The notes under the pieces were generated by a model. It was given only the letters and a program-made list of their open reading frames with translations. It was not told where the DNA came from and searched no databases. Below are positions 43,508 through 51,403 of a stretch of 64,000 nt of DNA, piece after piece. Origin of the DNA: Marinobacterium rhizophilum (GTDB taxonomy: Bacteria > Pseudomonadota > Gammaproteobacteria > Pseudomonadales > Balneatricaceae); contig NZ_CP073347.1 in assembly GCF_024397915.1 (NCBI RefSeq), forward strand, positions 3,472,001 to 3,536,000, written 5' to 3'. The position numbers and the translations under genes were made by a program. Numbering within the stretch: position 1 is the stretch's first letter; every line of letters begins with the position of its first letter.

Positions 43508-44743
43508 ATGGCCAACGAGCACAAGCCCCTGTTCAACCCGCTTTACCTCAAGCTACTGATCATGATCCTGCCGGTGCTCATCATCGTGCTGGCATCCGTG
43601 GGGCCCGAAGCCGGCCAGTACCCGAGCATCCACCAGAGCCCGGCACGGCAACTCTACTGGATCGAACAGCCCCAAAGCGCCGACAACGAGCTTCGCCTGC
43701 TGCTGCCCGCGCCCCTGGCGCTGGAACCGCAACAGCGCATCCTGCAGCAGACAGTGGCGGCGCTGCTGCAAGAGCGCCTGCAACAGCCCGCCCTGCAACC
43801 CTTGCTGGCACCGGTGCAGGAAGCCCGAGTCAGCGCGCTGGCAGGCCACCTGCAGATCCAGCTACGCTGGCCCGCCGGGCTGCCTGCCCCGGCGCTCCAT
43901 TCAGCCCTGCAGGCACTGCAGCAGTTACCTGAACCCGACCAGGTTCACAGCACCCTGGCGCGCATCCGCGCCCAGGCCTACCTCGAGGGTCAGGACCCGG
44001 CGCAGCGGCTGCTCAGCCGCCTGCTGCTGCAGTTGCAACCCGGCGCGAGCAGCCCGGTATCCTCCGCCTCGGTTTTGCAGCAGTACCACCAGCTTGTGAC
44101 ACAACCACCCATACTGAGCCTGGCCGGACCCGACGCGACCGGGCTGGCAGAGCAGCTGAACGCCGCCGAGCCGGACCAGGCCGACGCCGCAACGGTCGCG
44201 GTTCAGAGCCTTCCACAGAGCGGGTCGCACCTTGGCGGCCAGACCCTGGCGACACCATCGGCACGACTGCACCTGAGTGATGCCCGCCTGCCGTCCATGT
44301 ACCTTCTGGGTGCCCCGACGCCTGGGCGCAAGGCGGATGACTATGCGACCGAGCTGCTGGCCATCAGCAGCCTGCAGCAAGTGCTGGACAGGCGCCCAGC
44401 CTCGGCTGGGGGCTATCGGCTGGTATGGCAGCAGTCCCGCGACAGCGGCTACCGGGCCCTGATTCTGGATGGCCAGCCGGCCCGGCTGCCGGAGGTAGAC
44501 GGCACGCTGATAGAAACAACGCGTGAACAGTTGCTGCTGGGCTGGCGTGGGCGCCTGCAGACAGTGGAAGGCCAGCGTGACCAGCTCGCCAGCCTGGCAT
44601 TCAACGGTCTGGCCGGGCAGCCCCTGGACAGCCTGATCGAGCAGCTGCAACGCGTGCCCGGGGATGACATTGGCCCGAGAATCGAGCACTATCTCTCCCT
44701 CGAGGACCAGATTCTTATCACCCTCAACGGACAGTCGGATTGA
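43508..44743 (+). CDS. M16-like inactive peptidase homologue, membrane-anchored
   Basis: 411 residues with one N-terminal membrane helix (about 12-31) and a long Leu/Gln/Ala-rich extracytoplasmic part. It occupies the place of the M16 (pitrilysin-like) peptidase genes that lie between ftsY and rsmD in pseudomonads. LASLAFNGLAGQPLDSLIEQL and the C-terminal helix pattern fit M16 C-terminal lobes. No HxxEH zinc motif is visible, so it is probably catalytically inactive; the family assignment rests partly on position. The last ~35 codons form the first unit of a tandem repeat array that continues past the stop. Confidence 0.7.
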   Translation: MANEHKPLFNPLYLKLLIMILPVLIIVLASVGPEAGQYPSIHQSPARQLYWIEQPQSADNELRLLLPAPLALEPQQRILQQTVAALLQERLQQPALQPLLAPVQEARVSALAGHLQIQLRWPAGLPAPALHSALQALQQLPEPDQVHSTLARIRAQAYLEGQDPAQRLLSRLLLQLQPGASSPVSSASVLQQYHQLVTQPPILSLAGPDATGLAEQLNAAEPDQADAATVAVQSLPQSGSHLGGQTLATPSARLHLSDARLPSMYLLGAPTPGRKADDYATELLAISSLQQVLDRRPASAGGYRLVWQQSRDSGYRALILDGQPARLPEVDGTLIETTREQLLLGWRGRLQTVEGQRDQLASLAFNGLAGQPLDSLIEQLQRVPGDDIGPRIEHYLSLEDQILITLNGQSD

Positions 44744-46000
44744 GCAGCGACAGCGCGTCCCCGGGGATGCCACTGGCCCGAGGTCCGAGAATCGCGCGCT
44801 ATCCCGCACTGTCTCGCCCCCGAAACCCAGATCCTTATCACCCTCAACGGACAGTCGGATTGAGCAGCGACAGCGTATCCCCGGGGATGGCACTGGCCCG
44901 AGAATCCCGCACTATCCCGCATTGGCTCGCCCCCGAGACCCAGATCCTTATCACCCTCAACGGACAGTCGGATTGAGCAGCTGCAGCGCGCCCCCGGGGA
45001 TGGCACTGGCCCGAGGCCCGAGAATCGCGCGCTATCCCGCACTGACTCGCCCCCGAAACCCAGATTCTTGTCACCCTCAACGGACAGTCGGATTGAGCAG
45101 CGACAGCGCGTCCCCGGGGATGACACTGGCCCGAGGTCCGAGAATCGCGCGCTATCCCGCACTGTCTCGCCCCCGAAACCCAGATCCTTATCACCCTCAA
45201 CGGACAGTCGGATTGAGCAGCGACAGCGCACCCCCGGGGATGACACTGGCCCGAGAATCGCGCGCTATCCCGCACTGTCTCTCCCCCGAAATCCAGATCC
45301 TTATCACCCTCAACAGACAGTCGGATTGAGCAGCGACAGCGCACCCCCGGGGATGACACTGGCCCGAGAATCGCGCGCTATCCCGCACTGTCTCTCCCCC
45401 GAAATCCAGATCCTTATCACCCTCAACAGACAGTCGGATTGAGCAGCGACAGCGCATCCCCGGGGATGACACTGGCCCGAGAATCGCGCGCTATCCCGCA
45501 CTGTCTCTCCCCCGAAATCCAGATCCTTGTCACCCTCAACGGACAGTCGGATTGAGCAGCTGCAGCGCGTCTCGGGGATGACTTTAGCCCGAGAATCGCG
45601 CGCTATCCCGCACTGTCTCTCCCCCGAAACCCAGATTCCTATCACCCTCAACGGACAGTCGGATTGAGCCGCTGCAGCGCGTCCCCGGGGATGACACTGG
45701 CCCGAGAATCGCGCGCTATCCCGCACTGTCTCGCCCCCGAAACCCAGATTCTTGTCACCCTCAACGGACAGTCGGATTGAGCAGCGACAGCGCATCCCCG
45801 GGGATGACACTGGCCCGAGAATCGCGCGCTATCCCGCACTGTCTCGCCCCCGAAACCCAGATTCCTATCACCCTCAACGGACAGTCGGATTGAGCAGCTG
45901 TAGCGCGTTCATGAGGGTGACATTGGCCCGAGAATCCCGCACTATCCCGCACTGTCTCGCTCCCGAGACCCAGATTCCTATCACCCTCAACGGACAGTGA
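44626..46000. repeat. tandem array of ~12 units of 103-120 bp repeating the 3' end of the M16-like gene
   Basis: An anchor CCCTCAACGGACAGT recurs at 44721, 44841, 44954, 45074, 45194, 45307 (variant), 45420 (variant), 45533, 45645, 45758, 45871 and 45984. Spacing is 112-113 bp, or 120 bp where a 7-bp GGTCCGA/GGCCCGA word is added. The first unit is the coding C-terminus; the others each repeat a version of that end, ITLNGQSD-stop or close variants. The last unit ends CGGACAGTGA just before rsmD. Reading frames on both strands inside the array are by-products of the repeat. Confidence 0.93.
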
Positions 46001-46009
46001 AACCGCCGC

Positions 46010-46642
46010 ATGCCCAAACCCACCAAGACAAACCGGTCCGTGCGCGCGCCGCAAACTGACAGCGGCGAGCTGCGCATCATCGCCGGCACCTGGCGCGGAC
46101 GAAAACTCAAGTTTCCCGCCCTGACGGGGCTGAGGCCCACACCCAACCGCGTGCGCGAAACGCTGTTTAACTGGGTGCAGGCTTCGGTACCGGGGGCCCG
46201 CTGCCTGGACCTGTTTGCCGGCAGCGGTGCCCTGGGGCTTGAGGCGCTGTCACGGGGTGCCGGATCAGTCACCTTTATCGATAATGCGACCCAGGCTGTG
46301 CGCCAGCTGCGCGACAACCTGCAATTGCTCAAAGCGGATAATGCCGAGGTCCAGACCGCCGCGGCCATGGACTGGCTACAGCGCCAGGTCGCGGAAGCGG
46401 ACGCCAAACCCGGTTACGACCTGGTTTTTCTGGACCCGCCTTTCCACTGCGACCTGCTGCCCCAGGCATGCGAACTGCTGGAGTCCCGCGGCCTGCTGGC
46501 CGACCAGGCCCTGGTTTACATTGAATCCGAGTCTGAGCTTGGCGCCCCCGCAGTGCCGGCAAACTGGCAGCAAAAGCGCAGCAAAACCGCGGGCCAGGTC
46601 ACCTACAGTCTCTATGTTCGGGACAGCGCCGCGCAGGGATAA
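46010..46642 (+). CDS. rsmD: 16S rRNA (guanine966-N2)-methyltransferase RsmD
   Basis: A 210-residue SAM methyltransferase modifying G966 of 16S rRNA. Motifs are LRIIAGTWRGRKL, RPTPNRVRETLFNW, CLDLFAGSGALGLEALSRGA and the catalytic DLVFLDPPF. ATG 46010 follows the repeat array by about 10 bp, so its ribosome-binding region is set by the last repeat unit; no strong Shine-Dalgarno is seen. The gene position beside ftsYEX is conserved in gammaproteobacteria. Confidence 0.94.
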   Translation: MPKPTKTNRSVRAPQTDSGELRIIAGTWRGRKLKFPALTGLRPTPNRVRETLFNWVQASVPGARCLDLFAGSGALGLEALSRGAGSVTFIDNATQAVRQLRDNLQLLKADNAEVQTAAAMDWLQRQVAEADAKPGYDLVFLDPPFHCDLLPQACELLESRGLLADQALVYIESESELGAPAVPANWQQKRSKTAGQVTYSLYVRDSAAQG

Positions 46643-46667
46643 ACCGTGGCTCTATCAGTGCTCGCCT

Positions 46668-46692
46668 AACAGCCTGTTTAACAGGCTGTTTT
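46668..46692. terminator. bidirectional terminator between rsmD and the TetR gene
   Basis: AACAGCCTGTT (46668-46678), T, AACAGGCTGTT (46680-46690), then TT. A perfect dyad between convergent genes. The TetR stop codon lies within its right edge. Confidence 0.8.
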
Positions 46693-47302
46693 AAAGCCCC
46701 CGCAGGCAGCTGCGCACCAGCAACGGCCCCTGTTCACGCAACGAGAACAGCTGCGGTGCCAGCAGCAGCGACTGTACGACGCCGAGCAGCAGACAGCAGA
46801 TGGACTTGGCCATGGGCTCGAGCTGGGATTTCTTCAGCCCGATCAGCTGCTGCTTGCGGGCCTGCTTTAAAAAGTACTGGATATGGCCCACGCCCTGGTT
46901 CAGCGCATGCTGACGTTGCTCCGCCAATGCCGCCACCCCGGTACAACTTTCATTGCCGGCGTAAAACAGCCGGTAAACCCGCTGTGACTGTGGATCACCG
47001 GCTATTTCCTTCAAGAGTCCCAGCAGGTATGCCTCCAGCGCACTGAGCGCCTGCTGCCGTGACGCCTGCAGCTGCTCCAGATAGTGCCGATCAAACGGCA
47101 GCGCAACCCGCTCGAACAGGGCTGCGAGCAGGGCATCCCGGTTCTTGAAGTGCCAGTACAGAGCGCCATGGGTCACACCAGCCTGATTCGCCACATCCTT
47201 AAGCGTTGCCGTGGCAGCACCGCGCTCACTGAACACCTCCAGTGCCGCCATCAGCAGCGCCTGCCGGGTCTGTTCCGCTTCCTGTGGACTACGCCTTGCC
47301 AT
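46691..47302 (-). CDS. TetR/AcrR-family transcriptional regulator
   Basis: 203 residues. The N-terminal helix-turn-helix (about 10-57: LLMAALEVFSERGAATATLKDVANQAGVTHGALYWHFKNRDAL region) is typical of the AcrR/TtgR efflux-repressor group. The C-terminal domain is helical and ligand-binding. No pump gene is adjacent; the RND pump at 60.7 kb is 13 kb away. A dyad TACAT-N10-ATGTA lies 43 bp upstream, suggesting autoregulation. Confidence 0.88.
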   Translation of the reverse strand: MARRSPQEAEQTRQALLMAALEVFSERGAATATLKDVANQAGVTHGALYWHFKNRDALLAALFERVALPFDRHYLEQLQASRQQALSALEAYLLGLLKEIAGDPQSQRVYRLFYAGNESCTGVAALAEQRQHALNQGVGHIQYFLKQARKQQLIGLKKSQLEPMAKSICCLLLGVVQSLLLAPQLFSLREQGPLLVRSCLRGL

Positions 47303-47344
47303 CTCTCATCCTGGACCTGCTACGCGAAGACCCGCCGCGGGCCT

Positions 47345-47364
47345 TACATGCACGGGCCAATGTA
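47345..47364. promoter_or_regulatory. candidate TetR/AcrR operator
   Basis: TACAT (47345-47349) and ATGTA (47360-47364) separated by 10 bp, located 43 bp upstream of the TetR start. The outer arms resemble AcrR/TtgR operators; the centre does not. Confidence 0.35.
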
Positions 47365-47455
47365 TCGCTGATCGATGACATTAGAATGACAGCCACCAGA
47401 ATGGCAGGGCCCGGCTAGCCAGGTCCTGCCCGTGCGCGGTAAGCGCGGAGGGGAC

Positions 47456-48706
47456 TTAACGGGGGCTGGCGTCGTCAACGTAGTACTTGAGCTGCATGGA
47501 CGCAAAACTCCCGACGCTCAGCTGCGAAGACCGGAACAGGGCATCAAATGCCTGCCCGGGCTGCACCGTACCCGGCACCTGCGCGATGAAACGCTGCACC
47601 GTGCCGGCCTGATCCTTGACCAGTACCCCCATGACCAGATTATCCAGCGCGCTCGGGCCAGTGTAACGCCAGCGCACCTGCCAGCTGTGCTGATCAATCA
47701 CCGTCTCGCCAAGGGGCTGCATCTGCTGCATCAGCGCGCTGAGTACGGCCTGTTGCTGCACCTGGCGGGATTCCTCCTGCTTGACGCCCTGATGCTGCAC
47801 ATAGGTTCCCAGGGTCGTGCCCAGCAGGGCAGCCACGCCGCCGCCCTGACCGGCAACCATAGTATTGCTGCGTTTCTGCCAGAGCACGTTGTTCTCCAGC
47901 AGAGCCGCCGCATCCGGGTTTTCCTGCCCCTGGCGGTAATAGCCCTCGACCAGGCGCGCCGTGGCCGCTGTTTCTTCGGCCCGCAGCCGGTTCACCGGGT
48001 GCGTATGAAAGAACAGGCCGCCGGCATTGCCCTCGTCACGGTATTGCCGCGCCCAGATCCGGCTTGCAGCAGCCGGATCGAAACCGGCCAGGGCACTGTA
48101 AAGCACCGCGATACGGTCAGCTTCGCGCTCGTTTTCGTGGGTAAAGGCCGCCTGATAGCCATTGCGGGCGGCGGAATTAGAGCCCGTCAAGGTCGCCAGC
48201 GTCTGGAACCCCTGGGTCTCGAAAGCATGGTTGGCCACCGTGTGCGCCACCTCGTGGGCGATCACCGCCGCCACTTCATCGTCATCCTGCAACTGCTGCA
48301 TCAGTCCCAGGTGCACCACTATATAGGTGCCACCGGTGGTGAAAGCATTGAAATCGGGCCGGTCGATCAGCACCGCCTGCCAGCGTTCGGCTTTTAGGTG
48401 ACTGACGCGCTGTACCCGGTCAAACAGGCGGGTGAGGCGGGCAAACTGCACCGCATCCAGCTGTGCATTGATCTTTGCCTCGCCGCGCAGCAACTGTTCG
48501 ACGGCGGCGTTGCCCTGGCGAATCTGTCCACTGCGCCCGGCGAGTGACAGGCTGCGCTCGCCGGTGACCCGGTCCTCCTCACTGACGGCACCCACCACAT
48601 TGTAAATACCCGCGTCGACCGCCTGCAGGGACATGCAGCCCGACATCAGCAGCAGCGATACCGGAAGTATCAACCGGACCCCAGCCAGCATTATTTTGCG
48701 TTTCAT
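47456..48706 (-). CDS. M48-family metalloprotease lipoprotein
   Basis: 416 residues. A lipoprotein signal with lipobox LMSGC puts the lipidated Cys at 24. The zinc motif HEVAH (in AAVIAHEVAHTVANH) and downstream third ligand in NEREADRIAV define an M48 (BepA/LoiP-like) peptidase acting on outer-membrane proteins. The C-terminal ~150 residues are unrecognised. ATG 48706 has GAGGTT upstream. It is divergent from coaD. Confidence 0.9.
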   Translation of the reverse strand: MKRKIMLAGVRLILPVSLLLMSGCMSLQAVDAGIYNVVGAVSEEDRVTGERSLSLAGRSGQIRQGNAAVEQLLRGEAKINAQLDAVQFARLTRLFDRVQRVSHLKAERWQAVLIDRPDFNAFTTGGTYIVVHLGLMQQLQDDDEVAAVIAHEVAHTVANHAFETQGFQTLATLTGSNSAARNGYQAAFTHENEREADRIAVLYSALAGFDPAAASRIWARQYRDEGNAGGLFFHTHPVNRLRAEETAATARLVEGYYRQGQENPDAAALLENNVLWQKRSNTMVAGQGGGVAALLGTTLGTYVQHQGVKQEESRQVQQQAVLSALMQQMQPLGETVIDQHSWQVRWRYTGPSALDNLVMGVLVKDQAGTVQRFIAQVPGTVQPGQAFDALFRSSQLSVGSFASMQLKYYVDDASPR

Positions 48707-48788
48707 CTGAACCTCTTCAATATACCCGCATAGAATATAAAAATATTTTTTAATAACTCAGACACATAAACACATTCCATTAATGTAT

Positions 48789-48817
48789 TTGTACGCTCCT
48801 GCCAATTCGGCTAACAT
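48789..48817 (+). promoter_or_regulatory. possible sigma-70 promoter for coaD
   Basis: TTGTAC, a 17-bp spacer, then TAACAT, about 50 bp before the coaD start, in an AT-rich divergent region. A TATACT at 48831-48836 is an alternative -10. Confidence 0.35.
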
Positions 48818-48869
48818 GCCGCTTTCGCGATATACTCCCGGCAGCAGCATAACCGTCAGCGAGAGCTTT

Positions 48870-49349
48870 ATGAATACGGCTGTCTATCCCGGCACCTTTG
48901 ATCCGATTACCAATGGTCATACCGACCTCGTACAACGTGCCGCGCGCATCTTTGACCGGGTCGTTGTCTCCGTGGCGGCGAGCCCGAAAAAGGCCCCCAT
49001 GCTGCCGCTGGAGCAGCGGGTCGAGCTGGCAAGGGAAGTGCTTCGGCACCTGCCCAATGTTGAAGTCATTGGTTTCAACTGTCTGCTGGCTGATCTGGTG
49101 GAGCAGCAGAGCGCCAATATCATTCTGCGAGGACTGCGGGCTGTATCGGATTTCGAATACGAATTCCAGCTGGCCAACATGAATCGCAAGCTTGCACCGC
49201 AGGCTGAAAGCATGTTCCTGACCCCGGCGGAGCATCTTTCCTACATTTCCTCCACCCTGATTCGGGAAATCGCGAGTCTGGGCGGGGATGTGAGTAAATT
49301 TGTGCATCCTGCTGTCTCAATAGCCATGCAGGAAAGCCTGGGACAATAA
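48870..49349 (+). CDS. coaD: phosphopantetheine adenylyltransferase CoaD
   Basis: A 159-residue nucleotidyltransferase that makes dephospho-CoA from 4'-phosphopantetheine and ATP. Motifs are YPGTFDPITNGH (ATP site), RGLRAVSDFEYEFQLANMN and the signature YISSTLIREIA. ATG 48870 (MNTAVYPGTFD) has GAGAG upstream; the longer frame includes the promoter. The ferredoxin gene follows 37 bp downstream, as in many gammaproteobacteria. Confidence 0.95.
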   Translation: MNTAVYPGTFDPITNGHTDLVQRAARIFDRVVVSVAASPKKAPMLPLEQRVELAREVLRHLPNVEVIGFNCLLADLVEQQSANIILRGLRAVSDFEYEFQLANMNRKLAPQAESMFLTPAEHLSYISSTLIREIASLGGDVSKFVHPAVSIAMQESLGQ

Positions 49350-49386
49350 CGTTTATTATTTTACGCAGTGAGTGAGGTAGCCGACC

Positions 49387-49635
49387 ATGGCATTGATGAT
49401 CACCGACGAATGCATCAACTGTGATGTATGCGAGCCAGAATGCCCGAACGAGGCGATCACTCCGGGTGATGAAATTTATGAAATCGACCCGGGCAAGTGC
49501 ACCGAGTGTGTCGGTCACTACGACACGCCCCAGTGCGTTGAAGTCTGCCCGGTCGACTGCATTCCCAAGGACCCGGATCATGTGGAAACGCAGGATCAGC
49601 TGATGATCAAGTACAGCGTCCTGACCGGCCAGTAA
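49387..49635 (+). CDS. yfhL: 2[4Fe-4S] ferredoxin, YfhL/Alvin type
   Basis: An 82-residue ferredoxin. Cluster-1 ligands come from CINCDVCEPEC (C9, C12, C15, C19). The second set is C38, C41, C50, C54 with an extra C58. The insertion between ligands (CVGHYDTPQC) and the C-terminal extension mark the Allochromatium-type low-potential ferredoxin. A GAGTGAGG-like site precedes ATG 49387. Confidence 0.93.
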   Translation: MALMITDECINCDVCEPECPNEAITPGDEIYEIDPGKCTECVGHYDTPQCVEVCPVDCIPKDPDHVETQDQLMIKYSVLTGQ

Positions 49636-49681
49636 GCCCCGGGACGCGACGCAGCCGGCGATACTCACCGGCTCGGCACAC

Positions 49682-49719
49682 AAAAAATCCGGAAGCCAGT
49701 ACTGGCTTCCGGATTTTTT
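49682..49719. terminator. bidirectional terminator after the ferredoxin gene
   Basis: A perfect 19-bp dyad centred between 49700 and 49701: six A residues and TCCGGAAGCCAGT pair with ACTGGCTTCCGGA and six T residues, with no spacer (the innermost bases form the loop). It serves the convergent ferredoxin and DUF501 genes. Confidence 0.92.
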
Positions 49720-49740
49720 ATGCCTGCTTGCGGCTCCCGA

Positions 49741-50262
49741 TCAGAGGCATATTTTCAGGTCCCGCAGCCCGAACTCGGCATCCATGCGCTGGCCGATGAC
49801 ATTGTCGCCACACAGGTGATGGGCGTACTGCATATGCAGGCAGCGCACCTTGTCCCACTGCGAAATGCCGCCAATGCCATACTGCTCGAACAGGTGGGTA
49901 AAGCCCAGTTGCTCGATCTGTTCGCGATCCTGCGGGTGCATCAGCTGCCAGCGCTGTGCCACATAGCTGACATGGTTTTGCCGGAAGGCTTCGCGCAGGT
50001 CCGCGTCCTGCTGTATTTCCTGTTCGATCTGCTTCACCCAGCCCGAGGTCTCGATTTCGGCGATGGCCCGGTACAGGTCCTTCGAACACAGCCAGAACAG
50101 GGTCGGGAAGGGCCGGTTGTCCACCAGTGAGCGGATCTGCAGTACCGTGGGAATACCGTCCGCCGTCTGGTGGGCTATACCGACCAGGCCACGGGGTTCC
50201 CGCCCGATCTGACGCTTGATCATGTCCAGTTGTACTTGTGTCAGTTGCAGTGTCGTGGTCAT
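49741..50262 (-). CDS. DUF501-family protein
   Basis: 173 residues. The N-terminal IKRQIGREPRGLVGIAHQT and RPFPTLFWLCSKDL segments define DUF501, a family of unknown function found in many bacteria. Two Cys near the C-terminus (VRCLHMQYAHHLCGDN) sit among His residues and could bind metal. It lies 94 bp after the aspartoacylase-like gene on the same strand. Confidence 0.82.
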   Translation of the reverse strand: MTTTLQLTQVQLDMIKRQIGREPRGLVGIAHQTADGIPTVLQIRSLVDNRPFPTLFWLCSKDLYRAIAEIETSGWVKQIEQEIQQDADLREAFRQNHVSYVAQRWQLMHPQDREQIEQLGFTHLFEQYGIGGISQWDKVRCLHMQYAHHLCGDNVIGQRMDAEFGLRDLKICL

Positions 50263-50356
50263 CCCAAAAACTCGTAAGGTGCAAATTTCAAAAAACGCAG
50301 TCAGTGGCTGGCGGCCACCCCGTACCAGCTCCAGCGGTACCTGTGAGGTACCCGGG

Positions 50357-51334
50357 TCATCCCAGATACTCGGCCAGGGTCACGGCTTCAGCGCCACACA
50401 GTGGAATGCGTGCGGGCATGATCAGCGTGCAGTTATCAAACGGGGCCCGCAGCGGGCCCTCATCCTGGGCATACACCTCACCCCGCGCAATGCGTTCAAA
50501 ACCCCGGTAGGGCTGGCTGAAACGAAACTGTTCGGTACGCGCCTCGATAACGTTCCGTATGCGATAGTGCCCGGCGCTGTGGTCGGGCTCATAGCCCCAG
50601 GGCGGTATCAGGGCATCCTGCTCCAGCAGGCCGGCACGATACAGCACCCGCCGCGTAATCGCATGTGCCTGTTGCGCGCTTTCGAGGGCAAAGTGACCAC
50701 CGCACTCGGCCACCAGCCCATGACACCCCTTGCGCCCGTGCTGCATGGCATAGGAAATCAGCATGCCCGGGTGATAGTCACCGAGCTTGTAAAGCAGCTG
50801 CGGGAAGGGGAATCCCAGTGTCGCCACCAGGGCGCTGCAGTCGGGCAATTCAGGATAGATCAGCATCGGCGCCACCGGATTGCTGGTGGAATGCAGATCC
50901 AGCACCAGATCGGTCTCCAGCAGCAGTGGCCGCAAGCGGGCGGCACGGCGGCTTTCTTCGGTGTCGGGGTGTTTCAGGCGCGGCGTCTGCCAGACCCGGT
51001 TGCCGTCTTCATCGACACAGCGACTGGCATAGGGGCGCTGCGGATCAAATCGCTGGTAGGCCGCGACATTATTGAATATCAGTGTCAGGCTGCCACGCAG
51101 CGGCCGGGTGTCCTGCTCCAGCAACTCGCACAGGGCGTGGGCACCGCAGAATTCATTGCCGTGGGTCAGGCCGATGATGGTCACATCGGGGCCGCTGCGG
51201 CCGGATTCGAAGCGGTGACAGTAATCGACACCGGTATTGCCGTGACGATAGGCACTGATATCCAGCGGCAACAGATCCAGCGCGGGCTGCTCGAGCCTGG
51301 CCCCGGCAGCGGACAGGAAGGGTGATGTGTTCAT
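50357..51334 (-). CDS. M14-type succinylglutamate desuccinylase/aspartoacylase family protein
   Basis: A 325-residue zinc carboxypeptidase-fold amidohydrolase. Likely zinc ligands are H and E in GLTHGNEFCG and His in VLDLHSTSNP; the catalytic Glu is in VAECGGH. The family includes AstE and aspartoacylase. AstE activity would complement astA/astD in this window, but the gene lies 29 kb away and the sequence reads closer to aspartoacylase-type members. It lies 69 bp downstream of recG. Confidence 0.82.
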   Translation of the reverse strand: MNTSPFLSAAGARLEQPALDLLPLDISAYRHGNTGVDYCHRFESGRSGPDVTIIGLTHGNEFCGAHALCELLEQDTRPLRGSLTLIFNNVAAYQRFDPQRPYASRCVDEDGNRVWQTPRLKHPDTEESRRAARLRPLLLETDLVLDLHSTSNPVAPMLIYPELPDCSALVATLGFPFPQLLYKLGDYHPGMLISYAMQHGRKGCHGLVAECGGHFALESAQQAHAITRRVLYRAGLLEQDALIPPWGYEPDHSAGHYRIRNVIEARTEQFRFSQPYRGFERIARGEVYAQDEGPLRAPFDNCTLIMPARIPLCGAEAVTLAEYLG

Positions 51335-51403
51335 AGTGACTCGCAGCTGTACTCTGCTGCTCAGTTTAGCATGGCAGCCGCCAGGGCCCCGATCGCCCGG
51401 CCA

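Noticed and set aside
44664..46054. Many overlapping reading frames of 60-220 codons on both strands
   Set aside because: They read through the tandem repeat units and contain the same peptide over and over; they are explained by the array.
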